64,000 nt of DNA, taken from assembly GCA_029891385.1 (NCBI GenBank), contig CM057228.1:62254523-62318522 (forward strand), read 5' to 3'. Position 1 is the first letter of the stretch. Every line of letters begins with the position of its first letter. This document shows, one piece after another, positions 33,044 to 46,236 of this stretch. Made by a program: the position numbers and the translations under genes. The notes under the pieces were generated by a model. It was given only the letters and a program-made list of their open reading frames with translations. It was not told where the DNA came from and ran no database searches. The stretch comes from Erythroxylum novogranatense (taxonomy: Eukaryota > Streptophyta > Magnoliopsida > Malpighiales > Erythroxylaceae).

Positions 33044-33599
33044 AAACTTAAGACCCAAAAAAAAATATAGAAGAATTGAACGCACTACAAGCGATTACTT
33101 TGATAAGTGATGCAATCCTTGAAGTAACAACAAGAAGAATACGCCTTTCTTGAAGAAAATATTTCTAAATTTCATTAATCAACTAATATGATGTTTACAA
33201 GGATAAAAATAAGATCTTATATCCTTACCCACGTCATAACCTTAAAAGGAATAAAAAGATAAACCTAATCCTAAGTAGTTTAGGAGTTTATAGCCCAATA
33301 ATGCAATCTGATCCTAATCCACTTAGGATTAGGCTAAACTAACTTAAATAAGACCAAAATAACTTAAATAAACCTAAGGGGGAATGGGCCTAATGGAGCA
33401 CTCTACTCAAGCCCACACGTTTGGTTGTCCAAAACTAGCTTTAAAATAAACTAAGGTAAGTGAATTTTAATGAGTGCATATGCTTACAAATAAATATCCA
33501 GCCCATAACAAGTCTTTCATCCCTAATAAATAAAGGATAAATAACAAACCCAATGTACTAAATTAAGCCCATAAGAATAATTAAACTTGTCTTAAAATT
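33044..33599. other. Non-coding stretch, possible LTR/3' end of chromovirus remnant
   Basis: AT-rich, no ORF. It contains AATCCTAAG...CTTAGGATT inverted words near 33265-33330. Because the chromovirus pol end lies just to the right on the minus strand, this may be its 3' untranslated region and LTR, but no paired copy exists in the window to prove it. Confidence 0.35.
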
Positions 33600-35345
33600 T
33601 AGCTAATTATTAGCCCCTCCACACACCCTCTCTAAAAGAATCACAAGCTTGACTACTCCACTTGAAATCTCCATGGATGGTTCAGCCTTGTCAAAAAGCT
33701 GAGATGTAATGTGACTTTGAACAACCTTGAAGTGCTTGTTTAAGCCTTGCTGCACATTATCTTGTAATAGGTCCACTTGGCAAAGTAAGCTTATCTTGGC
33801 GTGTGGCACCTTGATCTCCATTGCTACCATGGCTTTTTGTATCACTTCCTTCCTCTTTAAAAGGATTTGTCCTCAAATCAGCCCCTACATTATCAAATGA
33901 AGAGAGATCAGCAACACTAAATGTAATAGATACTTGATACTCACCTGGCAAATCAACTCTGTAGGCATTATCATTAATCTTTTCAAGGACTTAGAAAGGT
34001 CCATCGCCTTTAGGATCTAACTTAGATTTCCTTTTCTTAAGAAACCTCTCTTTCCTGAAATGCACCTAAACCCAATCACCAGGCTCAAATTGCATCAACT
34101 TTCTCCCTTGATTAGCTATTTTTTGCATATGCTTCATTCCGCTTCTCTATGTGTTGTCTCGCCTTCTCATGAATGTTGCACAACAAAATCTGCCTTCTTT
34201 TGTCCACTTGCACTAGTTATCTCACTTAAAGGTAAAGAACACAAATCTAAAGGCGTTAATGGATTAAAACCATAAACAATCTCAAAAGGCAAATAACCAA
34301 TAGTAGAATGTATGCTCCTATTGTATGCAAATTCAACTAATATCAAACATTCTCCCATGTTTTAAAATTTTTAGCAACCACAGCACGCAAAACAAAACCT
34401 AAAGTTCTATTCCCCATTGCAGTTTGTCCATCATTTTGAGGATGGAAAGTAGTAGAAAACAAAAGTTTAGTACATAACTTACCCCAAAGAACATGCCAAA
34501 AATGGCTCAAAAACTTCACATCACGGTCAGAAACAATAGTCTTAGGAACACCATGCAAATTCACAACATCCCTAAAAAACAAATCAACAATATTTATAGC
34601 ATCATCAGTTTTATGGCTTGCAATGAAATGTGCCATCTTTCTAAACTGATCTACTAGTACAAATATACTATCCCTACCCTTTTTCGTCCTAAGCTGCACT
34701 AAAATAAATTCTACAGATATGTTAATCCAAGGATGCTTAGGCACAGGCTTATAGATGAGTCTTAGATTTTGTTTATCTACATGCGACATACTTAGAACAA
34801 ATTTTCTCAACATCTTTTCTCACATTAGGCCAATAAAAATGTTCATAAAGTATGTCATACGTCTTTTGAACCCTAAAATGACTCATCCCCCACAACATGA
34901 TTCACGCACAAGGACTTCACGCATAGAACATTTAGGCACATATAACTTGTTCTCCCTAAACGGATAGCTATCATGTCTATAAAATCTTTAGAATGTAGCA
35001 TGCTCATAAGCACTAAGCACATTGCTAAAATTAGAATTCGAAGCATACAAATTTTTAATGTACTCAAACCCCAACAATTTAAAACTTAAAGTCATGAAAG
35101 TGCATTAGCAACTGCATTCTCCTTACCTTGTTTGTATTGTATTAGGTATGGAGAGGTCTCTATGAACTCTAGCCACTTTGCATGCCTCTTTTTCAACTTA
35201 CCTTTACCCTTTAGATGTTTCAATGACTCCATATCAGAATGGATCACAAACTCTTTTGTCCAAAGATAATGCTACCAAGTCTCCAATGTTCTCACTAAGG
35301 CATAGAGTTCCTTGTCATAAATGGAAAATTTTAATTGTGGCCCAT
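33600..35345 (-). pseudogene. Chromovirus-like pol remnant (RNase H to C-terminus)
   Basis: Minus-strand pieces in order: RNase H text FSIYDKELYA near 35330-35300 and [11 protein letters not shown] near 35120; the H2C2 region (35060-34873); the integrase core (34813-34343); [10 protein letters not shown] and [14 protein letters not shown] (about 34330-34230); and the C-terminal PGEYQVSITFSVADLSSFD to LPSGPITR (33951-33757). In the integrase the three catalytic positions read E35, D96 and A132 of the 156-residue frame (SVEF, SDRDVKF, GQTAMGNRTL); the norm is D, D, E with 35 residues between the last two, so the enzyme is dead. Wording resembles CRM- or related-clade chromoviruses; the clade is tentative. 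Frames are broken several times. Confidence 0.75.
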
Positions 35346-35394
35346 TGATTGAGCCCAAGTTTATCATATAAATTGGTAGCACTTTCATGGTTTT

Positions 35395-35502
35395 TAACAT
35401 ACTTTTTGACTCTTACTTAGTGATTTTGCGCTTAAATTAATCCTTTATGGTGAGCTTACATTTTATGCAATTTGTTAGTAAAATTGTTGCACAATGACAT
35501 TA
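35395..35502 (+). mobile_element. Left part of Tat-like LTR split by Athila
   Basis: TAGTGATTTTGCGCTTAAAT, CCTTTATGGTGAGC and TTGTTAGTAAAATTG recall the 5' part of Tat/Ogre-type LTRs. The sequence stops at the Athila TSD (CATTA, 35498-35502) and resumes after the second CATTA at 60328-60332. Confidence 0.5.
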
Positions 35503-37979
35503 TGTCGGTCGTCAACGCAAATGCACGTTTCTATCGTCAAGTAGTAAAAATATCGATCCCACGGAGACCAAATTAGTTAAAAATAATAATACTCGTAATA
35601 ACTTCTAATTTAAGCTAATAACATAAAAATTAAAGAAAAGATTGAGTGATTGTGGTTTGAAAAATGAAATAAAAACGAGAATTAAAGCTAGATAAAATTA
35701 TAAGAATTATCAATGAAATGAAAATCTAGGAATTTAACTTCCCCCTTGATTTTACCTCGGTGTCGAAATTTTCTCGATTTAATTCATATACCGAGTTTGA
35801 TAACCTAAGATTCAGAATTAATTACTAAGCCCACCCGAATCATTAGTAATCCTAATCATCGAACCAATTTCCTATATTTCTATGGTAAATTGTGATAATT
35901 CGATGATAGCTTTATCGAATCAATCTTAATGTGGTTACTTAGGGTGGATAGGTATCTCCCGATCCTAGACACAAATCACTACGAAAGTGATCCTAAGTTA
36001 TTGCAATTTTCTTCCAAATTTATTGCTCCCTGTTACGTTACACAAAGATTAAGAAAATCAATTTCATAGGTGATCAAATTATGAAAAGCATTAAGAACAA
36101 ATTGCAATAATCAAACCTTTAAGTAAAAACGGGCATAAGAAATTAAACAGAGAAAATACCAATTAATCGAGATTACATCAAGGGTTCCATTAAAATCCTA
36201 GAATGAAAAGATTATTTACTCATAATAATAGTAGCAACAATAAAAATAATAAAAGCAAGCATCATGAATATGAAATGAGTAGAAAGAATGGAAGAACAAA
36301 TGATAGATTGCTTGGTCTTGGAGTCCTCCTCTCTTGTATCGTTGATGCTTGTACCAGTAGCGTTAAAGAGCTGTCCCAGTAGCGTTGAAGAAGCTTGTTT
36401 TCTTGGCCAATGAGTGGAGAGTAACGTTAGTGGAGAGTGAGTGTTGAGTAGTGCTCTCTTGGGTTCTGTCGTTTGTGTCCTTCCAAAAAAACTGAATCTA
36501 TCTCCCATAAAAATGGACCCCTCTTCTTTTTAATATGTAACGTCACCTCCCTTTCCAATGAATGGAGTTTGTTTTATTCATAATAAATGAGTGCTGGAGA
36601 GTTTTCTTCAACATGATTTTTCCTTGCCTCTCCACGTGTTGCTACAGTAATTCTCCTCTGATTTATTTCATTAAGCTTCTCTTGACACTGCTCTTCACTC
36701 CTAGGCGTGATTTTCTTGTTATTTTCGTTGACTCCACGCCAGCTGTCTTCATCAACTTTTGCCTTTATCTTTTGCCTTCTCCACCAGCTGTCTTCATTCA
36801 CGTTGCTGTCCAGTGTTTTATCTCCACTTGCTTTCTTCACCTACTGCTATCGTCTCCTATCTCCAACAGTTGCCCTAACATGAGTTTCGTTTGTTGCTTG
36901 CTTCAATTATCATGCCCACTAGCCACCATTCTATTCCTCTTCATGCTGCTGCCTCTTTTACGTGACTTGTGTGCTATCCCATCTGCTGTTTATTTTCACG
37001 CCTAGCTGTTACCTCCGCATGTTGCCTTGGATCACACCCATCTGTCTTCTTTTTATATTGATTTCGTAGCTTGTTTATTTGCTCTGCGCCGACCCTCTTC
37101 TTTATGGCTCTTGTGCTTTTTTAATTTTTAATCCCCCCTTACCTAGCGTCAGATACGTTCTTTTTGTAGCTCTCACATTTCCTTAATTTAATTCAACGTT
37201 GCTGCTCCACATGCGTGATTCAATTCTTAATGCCTTAAGCTGTTTAACTCCAACCTTTACATAATTGACGCCACACACTCTCCTCTCCACTTGCATTTTT
37301 ATCTTTCCACGTGTTGCCTTATCTGTTCTCATGCATGAATTTCCTCCTCAGCTATCTCCATCTCACGCGTGTTTCTCATTCATCACTATGGCTTGTCTTC
37401 CTCTCATCAATTAATTATTGTCTCATAGACCATAGCTGCTTGACTTTTAGTTGCTGCATCATAGCCTCTTGATTTATTTCCTGTCTTTAGCTCATGCCTC
37501 ATGCCTCATGCGTGATCCACCAGCTGTCCTCCTCATTTGCAACGTTTAAGAGCTTCCAACTGATTTATTGCCTCTAAAACTCTTCTGCCGCTGGAGGGAA
37601 TGCCTGATGTGACAATTAAAATGTCACACTCATATAAATCCTTGCTTGTCCTCTTGCATGTGTTATCATAAGGAGTGTTGCGTGTTGCTTCATCCGCTCT
37701 TAAAATCCCTACTCTCTTGTAGCTCTTTTGACAATTACAAATGCCACTCAATTAAATCCCAATCCTGTTGTGCTTGATTTGCCTTCCCTTAAATTAATTA
37801 TTGTTGTGGTCTTTTTTTTAATTAAAAAAATATTTCCTACAAATTAAACAAGACCCAATAAAAATGCAGATTAAGATAAACTAAACAATTTAGTAGGAAA
37901 AATACGTATAAGACCCAATAATTAATCCAGAAATGAAGGGAAAATGCCATTAATTCTAATGATAAAAATACATCCAACA
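35503..37979 (-). mobile_element. Athila 3' LTR
   Basis: On the plus strand it runs from TGTCGGTCGTC to CATCCAACA; in element sense TGTTGGATG to CGACCGACA. It matches 57880-60327 almost completely; the other copy lacks about 30 bp corresponding to ACATAATTGACGCCACACAC and flanking bases near 37260-37290. Frames of 98, 147 and 88 residues occur in both LTR copies and are carried along by repetition, not evidence of genes. Confidence 0.95.
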
Positions 37980-37994
37980 AATGCCCCCAAACTC
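37980..37994 (-). other. Athila polypurine tract
   Basis: Minus strand GAGTTTGGGGGCATT ends right at the 3' LTR start (TGTTGG). This is the usual Athila PPT form. Confidence 0.9.
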
Positions 37995-39854
37995 AAACTT
38001 ATGCTTGTCCCTAAGCAAATTTAAGAAGAATTGTGCAAAATAGATTAAGGAACACTCAACAATTGGAATTTTTAGAATTGCAGTAACCAATTAAAATTTA
38101 CGTTTAGCCACTTATCAAACCATACCCACCTTCATAGTGTAAAGATACCAATGCTCGCTCAAAACACACACTCCTTGATTCAAGTCTAATTAAAAACCAA
38201 CTAACTCACAAGAGTAGAGAAAAGCCAAATAAACTCAAAGACAATTTACAACCCAAGAGACTCTAAAGGTATTATTAAATTAACTAGAGAAAAGCCAAAT
38301 AAACTCAAAGACAATTTACAACCCAAGAGACTCTAAAGGTATTATTAAATTAACTAATCCCATAGGCAAAAAAAATTCTCCATCCCATCTCCACTAATTT
38401 TTAACACTCATTTTCAAAAGATCAAAAGGTCTTATTCAGGTTGTAATGGGGTCGTTGGGATTTAAAATTAGCTTAGACCAAAGAAAAGGAAAATAAAAGC
38501 TCAAATGAAATGGAAATAATTATTCAAGAAATAGGAAAATGTATGAGACATCTCTTTTTTTTCTTTTTTTCTTCTTTTTTTTAAGAGCAAGTAAAACCGT
38601 GGAAATAAGGAAGAAAGTTTTTTTTAAAAGAAAACTCGACATGACAACGTGTTATCGAAAATGGTAATAATTACAAGACTTAACTCAATTTCAACGAATT
38701 CCCAATTTTCAAATAATTGACTTTCCCCCAAACTCAGTTTCTTGTATACTAGGGGCGATAACTTGCAAAAACCTCACTTGCTTGCTCTTTTTTGTTTCTT
38801 TTTTTTTTTTGTAAACCCCCCACATAACCTACTCCTAAATAATCATTTCCACATGAAAGGTAGGGAATGTTTGGCTTATGGCTTGGTTAAATAAGGGTGC
38901 CAAAGAAATAGGAATTTTAATTAGGCTCAACTTGGCTCCAAAGGGAATATAGGGTTATTTTAAGCCAAAAATAAGAATATGGTTAATAATTCAAAGAAAA
39001 TGCCTTAATCACTTCCTTATCAAATTTGTGCTAACATTTCGCCTCGATAGGCTTAGAGAACTTGTTCTAGGATTGGCGAGATCTCAATAGGTTCCAACTT
39101 GCCTAAAAATTTAATGGATAATCAAAACTCAAATAAAATGGATGGAAAGACTTAAATCAAAGAATATGAGTATGATTAAACAATTGAAAACCGAGCACTA
39201 ATCTGGAACATTCTATCCATAAGCCTCCTAAAGGTAAATCCAATTAGGTCCCAAGCAATTCTCAATATCCCAAAAGTGAGGCCAAAATCAAAACCTTTAA
39301 GGAAATGAAAAGTAATGGTAAATTTTTTTTTAAACTTTAAATATATATATATATATATGTTTTTTTTTAAACTTTAGATATTTTTTTGTTTTGTTTTGAA
39401 AACTTTTGAAAAAAATGCTCACCCCCCCAAACTCAGATAGGACATTGTCCTTAATGTCAAATTACGCAGGCACAAGTTGAAGTAGGTAAGTAAACATGGA
39501 TATGCATAGTTAAGGACAAACAGAATGCTGGCAATGATGCATGCAAATTAAGAAATGCTACAGATCATACGCAAACACAAACAGCTGCAAAATTCAACAA
39601 TATGTGAAGTCATGAGTAAGAGGCGCAAAGATCTTCCCTGTAATGAGCGTGGACCATTTTCTTCAGAAATGTAGTTTTTTTTCATCAAAATTATGCTCGT
39701 AAGGTCCAATTTCTTGCAATGAAAACAAAGAGAACGTGAATTTTAGGTAAATAAAAATAAATTAAAATAAATGAAAACAACAAAGGTGTGAAACTTGGGT
39801 TGCCTCCCAAGAAGCGTTGTTCTTTAACGTCTTTGGCTAGATGTTTTTGCTTCT
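37995..39854 (-). other. Athila 3' internal region, no env-like ORF
   Basis: Some Athila elements carry an env-like frame between integrase and 3' LTR. None is readable here. The stretch has a 70-bp tandem duplication (about 38217-38356), poly-T/poly-A runs near 38560 and 38800, an (AT)9 at 39341-39358, and TGAGTTTGGGGGGGTGAGC on the minus strand near 39420, a second PPT-like sequence. TTGGGTTGCCTCCCAAGAAGC near 39797, just after pol, is the typical Athila motif. Confidence 0.7.
38217..38356. repeat. 70-bp tandem duplication
   Basis: The unit beginning AAAGCCAAATAAACTCAAAG at 38221 recurs at 38291 with no differences seen. A recent local duplication within the Athila non-coding part. Confidence 0.95.
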
Positions 39855-41477
39855 TCAGGCCTCAATGAGCTGAATGGTTGGCATCCCCCTATCGACTTCG
39901 CCTCCTAGATATAGCTTTAAGCGTTGTCCATTCACCTTAAATGAATGTGTAGAATTAAGAGGTGAAATTTCAATGGCTCCGTGGGGGAAAACTTCCAATA
40001 CTCGAAACGACCCGGACCATCGAGACTTCATTTTTCCTGGAAAGAGATTGAGTCTAGAGTTGTAGAGCAACACTAGTTGGCCCAGTTCGAAGTTTTTCTC
40101 CCTTAAATGTCGGTCGTGCCATTTCTTCGTCTTTTCCTTGTAAATTCGTGCATTCTCATATGCATTAAGATGAAATTCTTCAATTTGCTCAAGTTGAAGA
40201 AGACGTTGTTCACCAGCTAGAGTTGGGTCGAGATTCAATTGCTTTGTGGCCCAAAATGCTTTATATTCCAGCTCTACCGGGAGATGGCAAGCCTTTCCGA
40301 ATACTAATTGATAAGGTGAACACCCTATCAGAGTTTTGTATGCCGTTCGGAAAGCCCATAAGCTATCATCTAGCTTAATTGACCATGTTTTTGGTGAAGC
40401 ATCAACGGTTTTCTCGAGAATTTGCTTCAATTGCCTATTTGAAACCTCAGCTTGGTCATTTTCTTGTGGATGATAAGCGAGTGCCACCTTGTGTCGGACT
40501 CCGTACTTGGCAACGAGATTGGCAAATTGTTTGTTGCAAAAGTGTGTCCCTCGATCACTGATGATGGCTCTCAGAGTTTCGAACCTTGTGAAAATATTTT
40601 TCTTGAGAAATCTCGTAACAACACCTGCATCAATAGTCGGAGAAGAAATTGCTTTTACCCACTTTGAAATATAGTCAACTGCCACAAGAATATAAATATT
40701 TCTATTTGAAGCTGGAAAAGGACCCATAAATTCAATTCCCCATACATCAAATAATTCAACCTCAAGAACATTAGTCAAAGGTAACTCATCTTTCTTAGTG
40801 ATCTTGCCGACTCGTTGGCATGCATCACAACTTTTTACATAGTTATGAGCATCTGCAAAAAGTGTTGGCCAAAAAAATCCGGATTGGAGGATTTTGGCTA
40901 CTGTTCGCTCACCGTTGAAGTGACCACCGTATGGAGAAGAATGACAATGATAAATAATGCTTTGTTGTTTCTCGAAAGGAACACATCTTCTCAATACGTT
41001 ATCCTTACCCAACTTGTAGAGATATGGTTCATCCCAAAAATATGCTCTAACATCGTGCATGAATTTTTTCTTTTGTTGATATGTAAAATCAGGAGGTAAT
41101 TGTTTACATACCAAATAATTAATGAAATCAGCATACCAAGGGATTTGTTTGTCATTCACCATGAAGAGTCTTTCGTCAGGAAAAGACTCGTTGATTTGCA
41201 CAGCTTTTGGTGAAGAGCTTTCCGTGTTCTCCATTCTGGATAAGTGATCGGCCACTTGATTCTCGGTTCCTTTCCTATCTACTATCTCTAGGTCAAACTC
41301 TTGGAGGAGTAAGACCCATCGAATAAGTCTCGGTTTAGCATCCTTCCTTTCAGTCAAGTATTTGATGGCTGAATGATCTGTAAAAACTTTCACTTTCGTG
41401 CCAACAAGGTAAGATCGAAATTTCTCAAATGCATAAACAACAGTTAATAACTCTTTGTCATTTGTGGTATAATTCAA
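39855..41477 (-). pseudogene. Athila pol: RNase H and integrase (540-residue frame)
   Basis: Longest open frame in the window. Residues 1-80 are the RNase H end ([28 protein letters not shown]). The integrase zinc finger includes H177, H186, C217 and C220. The catalytic core reads [17 protein letters not shown] and QAEVSNR: E249, D308, E344, with 35 residues between the last two. The first position is normally Asp, so this copy carries an Asp-to-Glu change at a metal-binding residue. The C-terminal part ([25 protein letters not shown]) is the usual Athila tail. The frame continues upstream into reverse transcriptase after one in-frame TAA at 41508-41510, so the true polyprotein is interrupted rather than starting here. 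Integrase joins the cDNA into the host genome. Confidence 0.93.
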
Positions 41478-41507
41478 TTGAGCATCATTAAGAGTTTTAA
41501 TAGCATA

Positions 41508-42322
41508 TTAGATAGAGTGAAAAACCTTGTTGTACCGTTGTCCTAAAACGGCACCCACAACATAATCGCTTGCATCGCACATAAGCTCGAATGGGCGGCT
41601 CCAATCAGGTGCAACAATAATTGGTGAAGACACCAACTTCTCCTTTAGTACCTGAAAAGCAAGCATGCAATTTTCATCAAACTTAAATGGGACATCCTTT
41701 TCAAGTAAATTGCATAAGGGTTTTGATGTTTTAGAAAAATCTTTTATGAAACGCCTATAAAACCCGGCATGTCTGAGGAAGCTTCGGATTCCCTTGACTG
41801 AGGTGGGTGGTGGTAGCTTCTCAATTGTCTCGATTTTTGCTCGGTCGACCTCCAGCCCTTTACTAGAAACCTTGTGTCCAAGAACAATACCTTCTTGTAC
41901 CATGAAATGACATTTCTCCCAATTGAGCACAAGGTTTTTCTCTTCACATCTTTCTAGAACTTTGGTTAAATTTTCTAAGCACATATCGAATGAATCTCCA
42001 TGGACTGAAAAATCATCCATAAACACTTCTAACCCGTTCTTAACCATGTCTGAAAAGATGACCATCATACATCTTTGAAATGTGGCTGGTGCATTACATA
42101 GTCCAAATGGCATTCGTCAGAAAGCGAAAGTGCCATAAGGGCATGTAAATGTGGTTTTCTCTTGATCTTCCACCGCAATTGGAACTTGGTTATAACCTGC
42201 ATAGCCATCCAAAAAGCAATAATATACCTTACCAGCCAACCGATCAAGCATTTGATCAATGAAGGGTAGTGGAAAGTGATTTTTCTTTGCTACTTTGCTC
42301 GGCTTTCGATAATCCATGCAAA
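41508..42322 (-). pseudogene. Athila pol: reverse transcriptase, C-terminal part
   Basis: The frame after the nested Tekay reads ICMDYRK...PLPFIDQMLDRLAG and FLDGYAGYNQVPIA, then a TGA at 42117-42119, then MPFGLCNAPATFQRCM, the catalytic EVFMDDFSVHG box (FMDD at residues 31-34 of the downstream piece), LGHKVSSKGLEVDRAKI and FELMCDASDYVVGAVLG at the start of RNase H. It copies element RNA into DNA. The stop replaces one Arg codon in a conserved stretch, probably a C-to-T change. The 5' part of the same domain continues at 54801, across the Tekay insertion. Confidence 0.92.
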
Positions 42323-43214
42323 TCCTCTGTAGCGCCCCCTTACCATAGGGTATCCACCAGAACGCCCGTAGGTCATTCCGATACATATCCTACGACAAGA
42401 GACCACTACCGACAACAACCACTACACTCCTCATGGCATCACAATCATAAGACAAGTAATAAGCTGGCTACTTTTTAAAACCAAACTAGATTCCATTTCA
42501 TTCATTCAAAACTTAATAATTCACAATCGATTACTTTTTAAGTTACATGATTCACATCTTGATCTTGTACAATAACCAGATCTAACTATCGGTCTCAAAA
42601 GAAAGCCCGGTGACCGACCTTTGAGCCATTGCTTTTCTCGCCAATCCATCAGATACTACTCTACAAATCCCGAGGAGCTATCATACATGCTAGGCCTGAA
42701 AATAAGTTACAATTTTGGGTGAGTTTGCGAACTCAATGAGAAACCATCATCGATGGTTCTCCCAATTCATGCATCATATAAGCATGAAACAGTATACACG
42801 CAGTAATTATACAAAACACAACATGAATACAGTCACAGAATAATTACAGTCACAGTACAGTAAATATACACCCAATTAAAAAAAATATTGTCAGATATAG
42901 AATCCAGTATGCAATGCACATGTGACTCTTTTTCCAGTTCATTTCAGTATTGTGACCGAGCGCATAACAGTGATCAGTATAGACGCGTCTGGGGAGAATT
43001 ATCTCCCGTCGAGCTCGAGGCTCGGTTCAGTATATCGAGCTCTAGGCTCGGTTCAGTACAGTGGCGCCTCGGTTCACAATTTTCCTTTTAACAGTGTGAT
43101 GTATTTGTGCATGAATGCACATGTTTCACAACAGTAAACATGGTATTTCACAGTCCAATATTCAATTCAATTACACAGTTACCTCATGTAATTTCACAGT
43201 CAGTAATACCACAT

Positions 43215-43320
43215 AATTCCCGTAGGGCAATCAATCATAGTTATAATTCATGTAATCCCCGTAGGGCAGTCAGGTCACAACAATAATTCATGTATTCCCC
43301 GTAGGGCAATCAATTCACAG
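43215..43320 (-). repeat. Three-unit tandem repeat in Tekay LTR
   Basis: Three units of about 45 bp, each with GCCCTACGGGGA followed by ACATGAATTAT on the minus strand. The copy in the other LTR (about 51770-51860) has fewer G/C bases in each homopolymer. Confidence 0.85.
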
Positions 43321-43852
43321 TTAACACATAGATTGGAATAACCAACTAGGTTACTCACCTAATAACTTCCACGCTAACGCCGGGAAGTCTCTGCCAATTC
43401 GTGGAGCGATGGTCCTTTGGAGCCTCTATAACAAATTAAATGAATAACTATTACCATTGGTGTAAATGATTAAACAATGCACATGAAATCAGTAAAATGT
43501 ATATAATGCATGTTCATGGCAATCCGGCCCTAATCCAATATTTCCCCATAATAAAATTCTATGAAAATTAGAAATCCATAAGCGACGACGTGCGCAATTC
43601 GGACCTCTATAGGTCCCCAATTAAATAAAACAGTGTTTACAAGTTCCGTCAATAGGGGCTACGTCAAATTCCCGTCTAAAAATTCCCGATTTCTCAGAAA
43701 ATGAAATTAAATATTCAACGAATCCGATGCCTCTGGAATCAGGTCAATCGGACGTCGGACGGGAAAGAAATTGACAAAAGAACAATTGTACCTTTTAATA
43801 ACAAATAATAATCAAAAATAAAAAAATAATTATATATACATATATACTGAAA

Positions 43853-43972
43853 CGCTCGCCTCACTTCGTCGCGAGGCGAGGCGTCGCCCTCGCGACCAGC
43901 CTCTAAAACTCGCCCTCATGAGGCGTAAACGTCGCTTCATGAGGCGAAGTTTCCACGCCACCTCGCTTTTTT
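43853..43972. repeat. GC-rich palindromic cassette of Tekay 3' LTR
   Basis: Short words GAGGCGAGGCGTCGCC, CATGAGGCG and CGCGACC occur in direct and inverted orientation within 120 bp. The same slot in the other LTR (52373-52530) is longer and rearranged. Confidence 0.88.
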
Positions 43973-44029
43973 TTTTTCCAGATTTCAATCTTAATTTCCA
44001 TCCACTCTAACTTTTAGCACACAATTCAG

Positions 44030-44880
44030 AAAATACCCACTATACTTCATTGGAAAGCTTATGCAAAGCTCTACAACTCTCAAGAAGACCAAAAAAATCA
44101 AATCCAACCCTAAGGGTATCAAATAACCCATCAAACCTTCTGCCTACTAACTTTTCATCAACACAGGGCAGTACATTTTCAATGTCATAACTCACTGATT
44201 CTTCAGTAATAAATTACCACAAAAATATGGTCAACAAGTTCACAATGTCCTCAACAACTTTCATGAACAACCCAAAATCAAATTCTATTGCAAACCAAGT
44301 CAATTAATTCATCTAATGTTACTGTCCCTGAAAACCTTCAATTTGGGCAGTAACCTTACAACAAGCATAACTTCCAGTATACAAGTCAATAAAATCAGAA
44401 CTTTATATCCCTGTAAAGATAACATCTTAAACTTAATTTTTCATGAAGCACTCATCATCCAATTCGATCTCTAACCATTTGAAAACTGTTATGGAAGTTT
44501 CTGTTGTCATCAGCCATTCATAACCTAATGTAGGATCAGTTTTTGCAAAATCATAACTCTCAACTCTGACCTCTAAAAATTACACACCATATATCAATTT
44601 CAAGGTAATCTCTTCCTCTACAACTTTTCAGAAGCTCAATCACACCAATTCAGTCCACATAAAATGCTAAAATTGCCTCCAATCAGTAAACTCACAAAAT
44701 CACACTTAAGCTAGGTTTCATCCAAAATGCTCAAAACCAGCCATTAGTAATCAATTCATATCTCCCAACACACAATTCCAAAAATAGCAAGATCATTATC
44801 AATGGAAATATAATCAAATATACTACAACTTCCATGAAGACCATTCTCCCTAATTCCATCTCAATTAATTCACAAAAATC
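44030..44880 (-). repeat. About 180-bp modules in Tekay LTR
   Basis: On the plus strand CTACAAC or close variants occur at about 44071, 44251, 44435, 44618 and 44823, spacing 180-205 bp, each followed by a TCATGAAGA-like word. This is the reverse complement of the GTTGTAG module of families A and B. Confidence 0.75.
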
Positions 44881-46236
44881 AACAAAACTCAGATGTCATG
44901 GTTGCGGTTACTGTTCACAGGCAATGGAACAGTAACTTTCCATGCAAAATTTCACCCTTCTATCATTGAAATTCAACAACACCTATTTCACACTAAATTA
45001 AAGCCAACATCCCAAAGTTTCAGTGGCCACTAACCTTACCTCATTTGCATTTCTACACAATAAGTTATGAATAAAACAGTAACATCTATTACAAATCTCA
45101 TTTTCCAGATTCAATGTTAACCTTAGTTCAAACACTTCCAATATCTTTTTCACATCACTAAACATCAAAATAAATACAAATTAAATATTAATACCATCAT
45201 ACATATATTAGGGCTAACACTGAAAAATTGGCAGCACTAAATTCCTCAATTCAAATACTCAATTAATTATCCCTATTCAATCCAAAAATCAAACTATAAC
45301 ATTAACTTCAATGCATCTTCACCTAGCCTCATCCCTTTTTCATCAAATCATAATAACCATCACTTTAATGCCTACCTAAACCTAATACATGCTTTAAACC
45401 CATTTATTAACTACCCCACACTATCATGGCATTTAATCCATATGAAAGACATCATTAAACTCAAATACTTAAATGAAACTTACCTAACACAATTCTCCTT
45501 CAAAGCTTCTACTACCTTCTAACCTTTATACCAAGCTACCACCTTTTCCTTCTCAAGTATATACCATACTCATCATCTAGCTTTGATGAGACCAAAGAAA
45601 TGAGCTTAAAGCTATGGAGAAAAATGGAAAAAAGGAAAGCAAAAATCGATGGTTTTCAAGAAGAGTGAAGTTTTGTGTTTCGGATGGCTATAGAAAAGCC
45701 TAACCAATTTATCTCTTCATCCTTTAAACACACTCATCCGAGAACAATAATGAAGAAGCATTTATTGTCACTTTATAAATGGCAAAATACCATTGGTTAG
45801 TCATTTAATAATTCAGTCCAAAATTTTACTCCATTAAACTCAAATGACCCTACTTTCAGTCCCAAAATAATATACCCACTATTACTGTGCCACTGGGTAG
45901 CGATTTCTGCTACCGAGAATTGACCGATTCGCCACTTGGCGATTTTACCGGTCCAGGAATTGTCTCCGGAAAAATCCAGAAAAATTCCTAAAAATCCCTA
46001 AAACGATTTATGGCACAGTCCAAATAATTTTCCAAACTCAATTTCCCCATTAATTTCACACAAGAGTTCCATTTCAATCCTAAGCCGGAAAATGACATGA
46101 ATGCATGTATACTATGTGCATGTGCAACCCGTCAGTAATTATAGAGACTATATGCTGTATGCGCATGCCGAGATATAATTAAATGTCCCGAACCCATCCT
46201 AATTACCAAAATACCCTTCCTATAGGAGAGGGGATG

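Noticed and set aside
36212..37005. Frames of 98, 147 and 88 residues also present at 58590-59383
   Set aside because: They lie in the Athila LTRs, so conservation reflects LTR identity, and no domain or start context supports a gene.
39410..39435. TGAGTTTGGGGGGGTGAGC as the true Athila PPT
   Set aside because: It lies about 1.4 kb from the LTR; the tract at 37980-37994 abuts the LTR and is the functional one.
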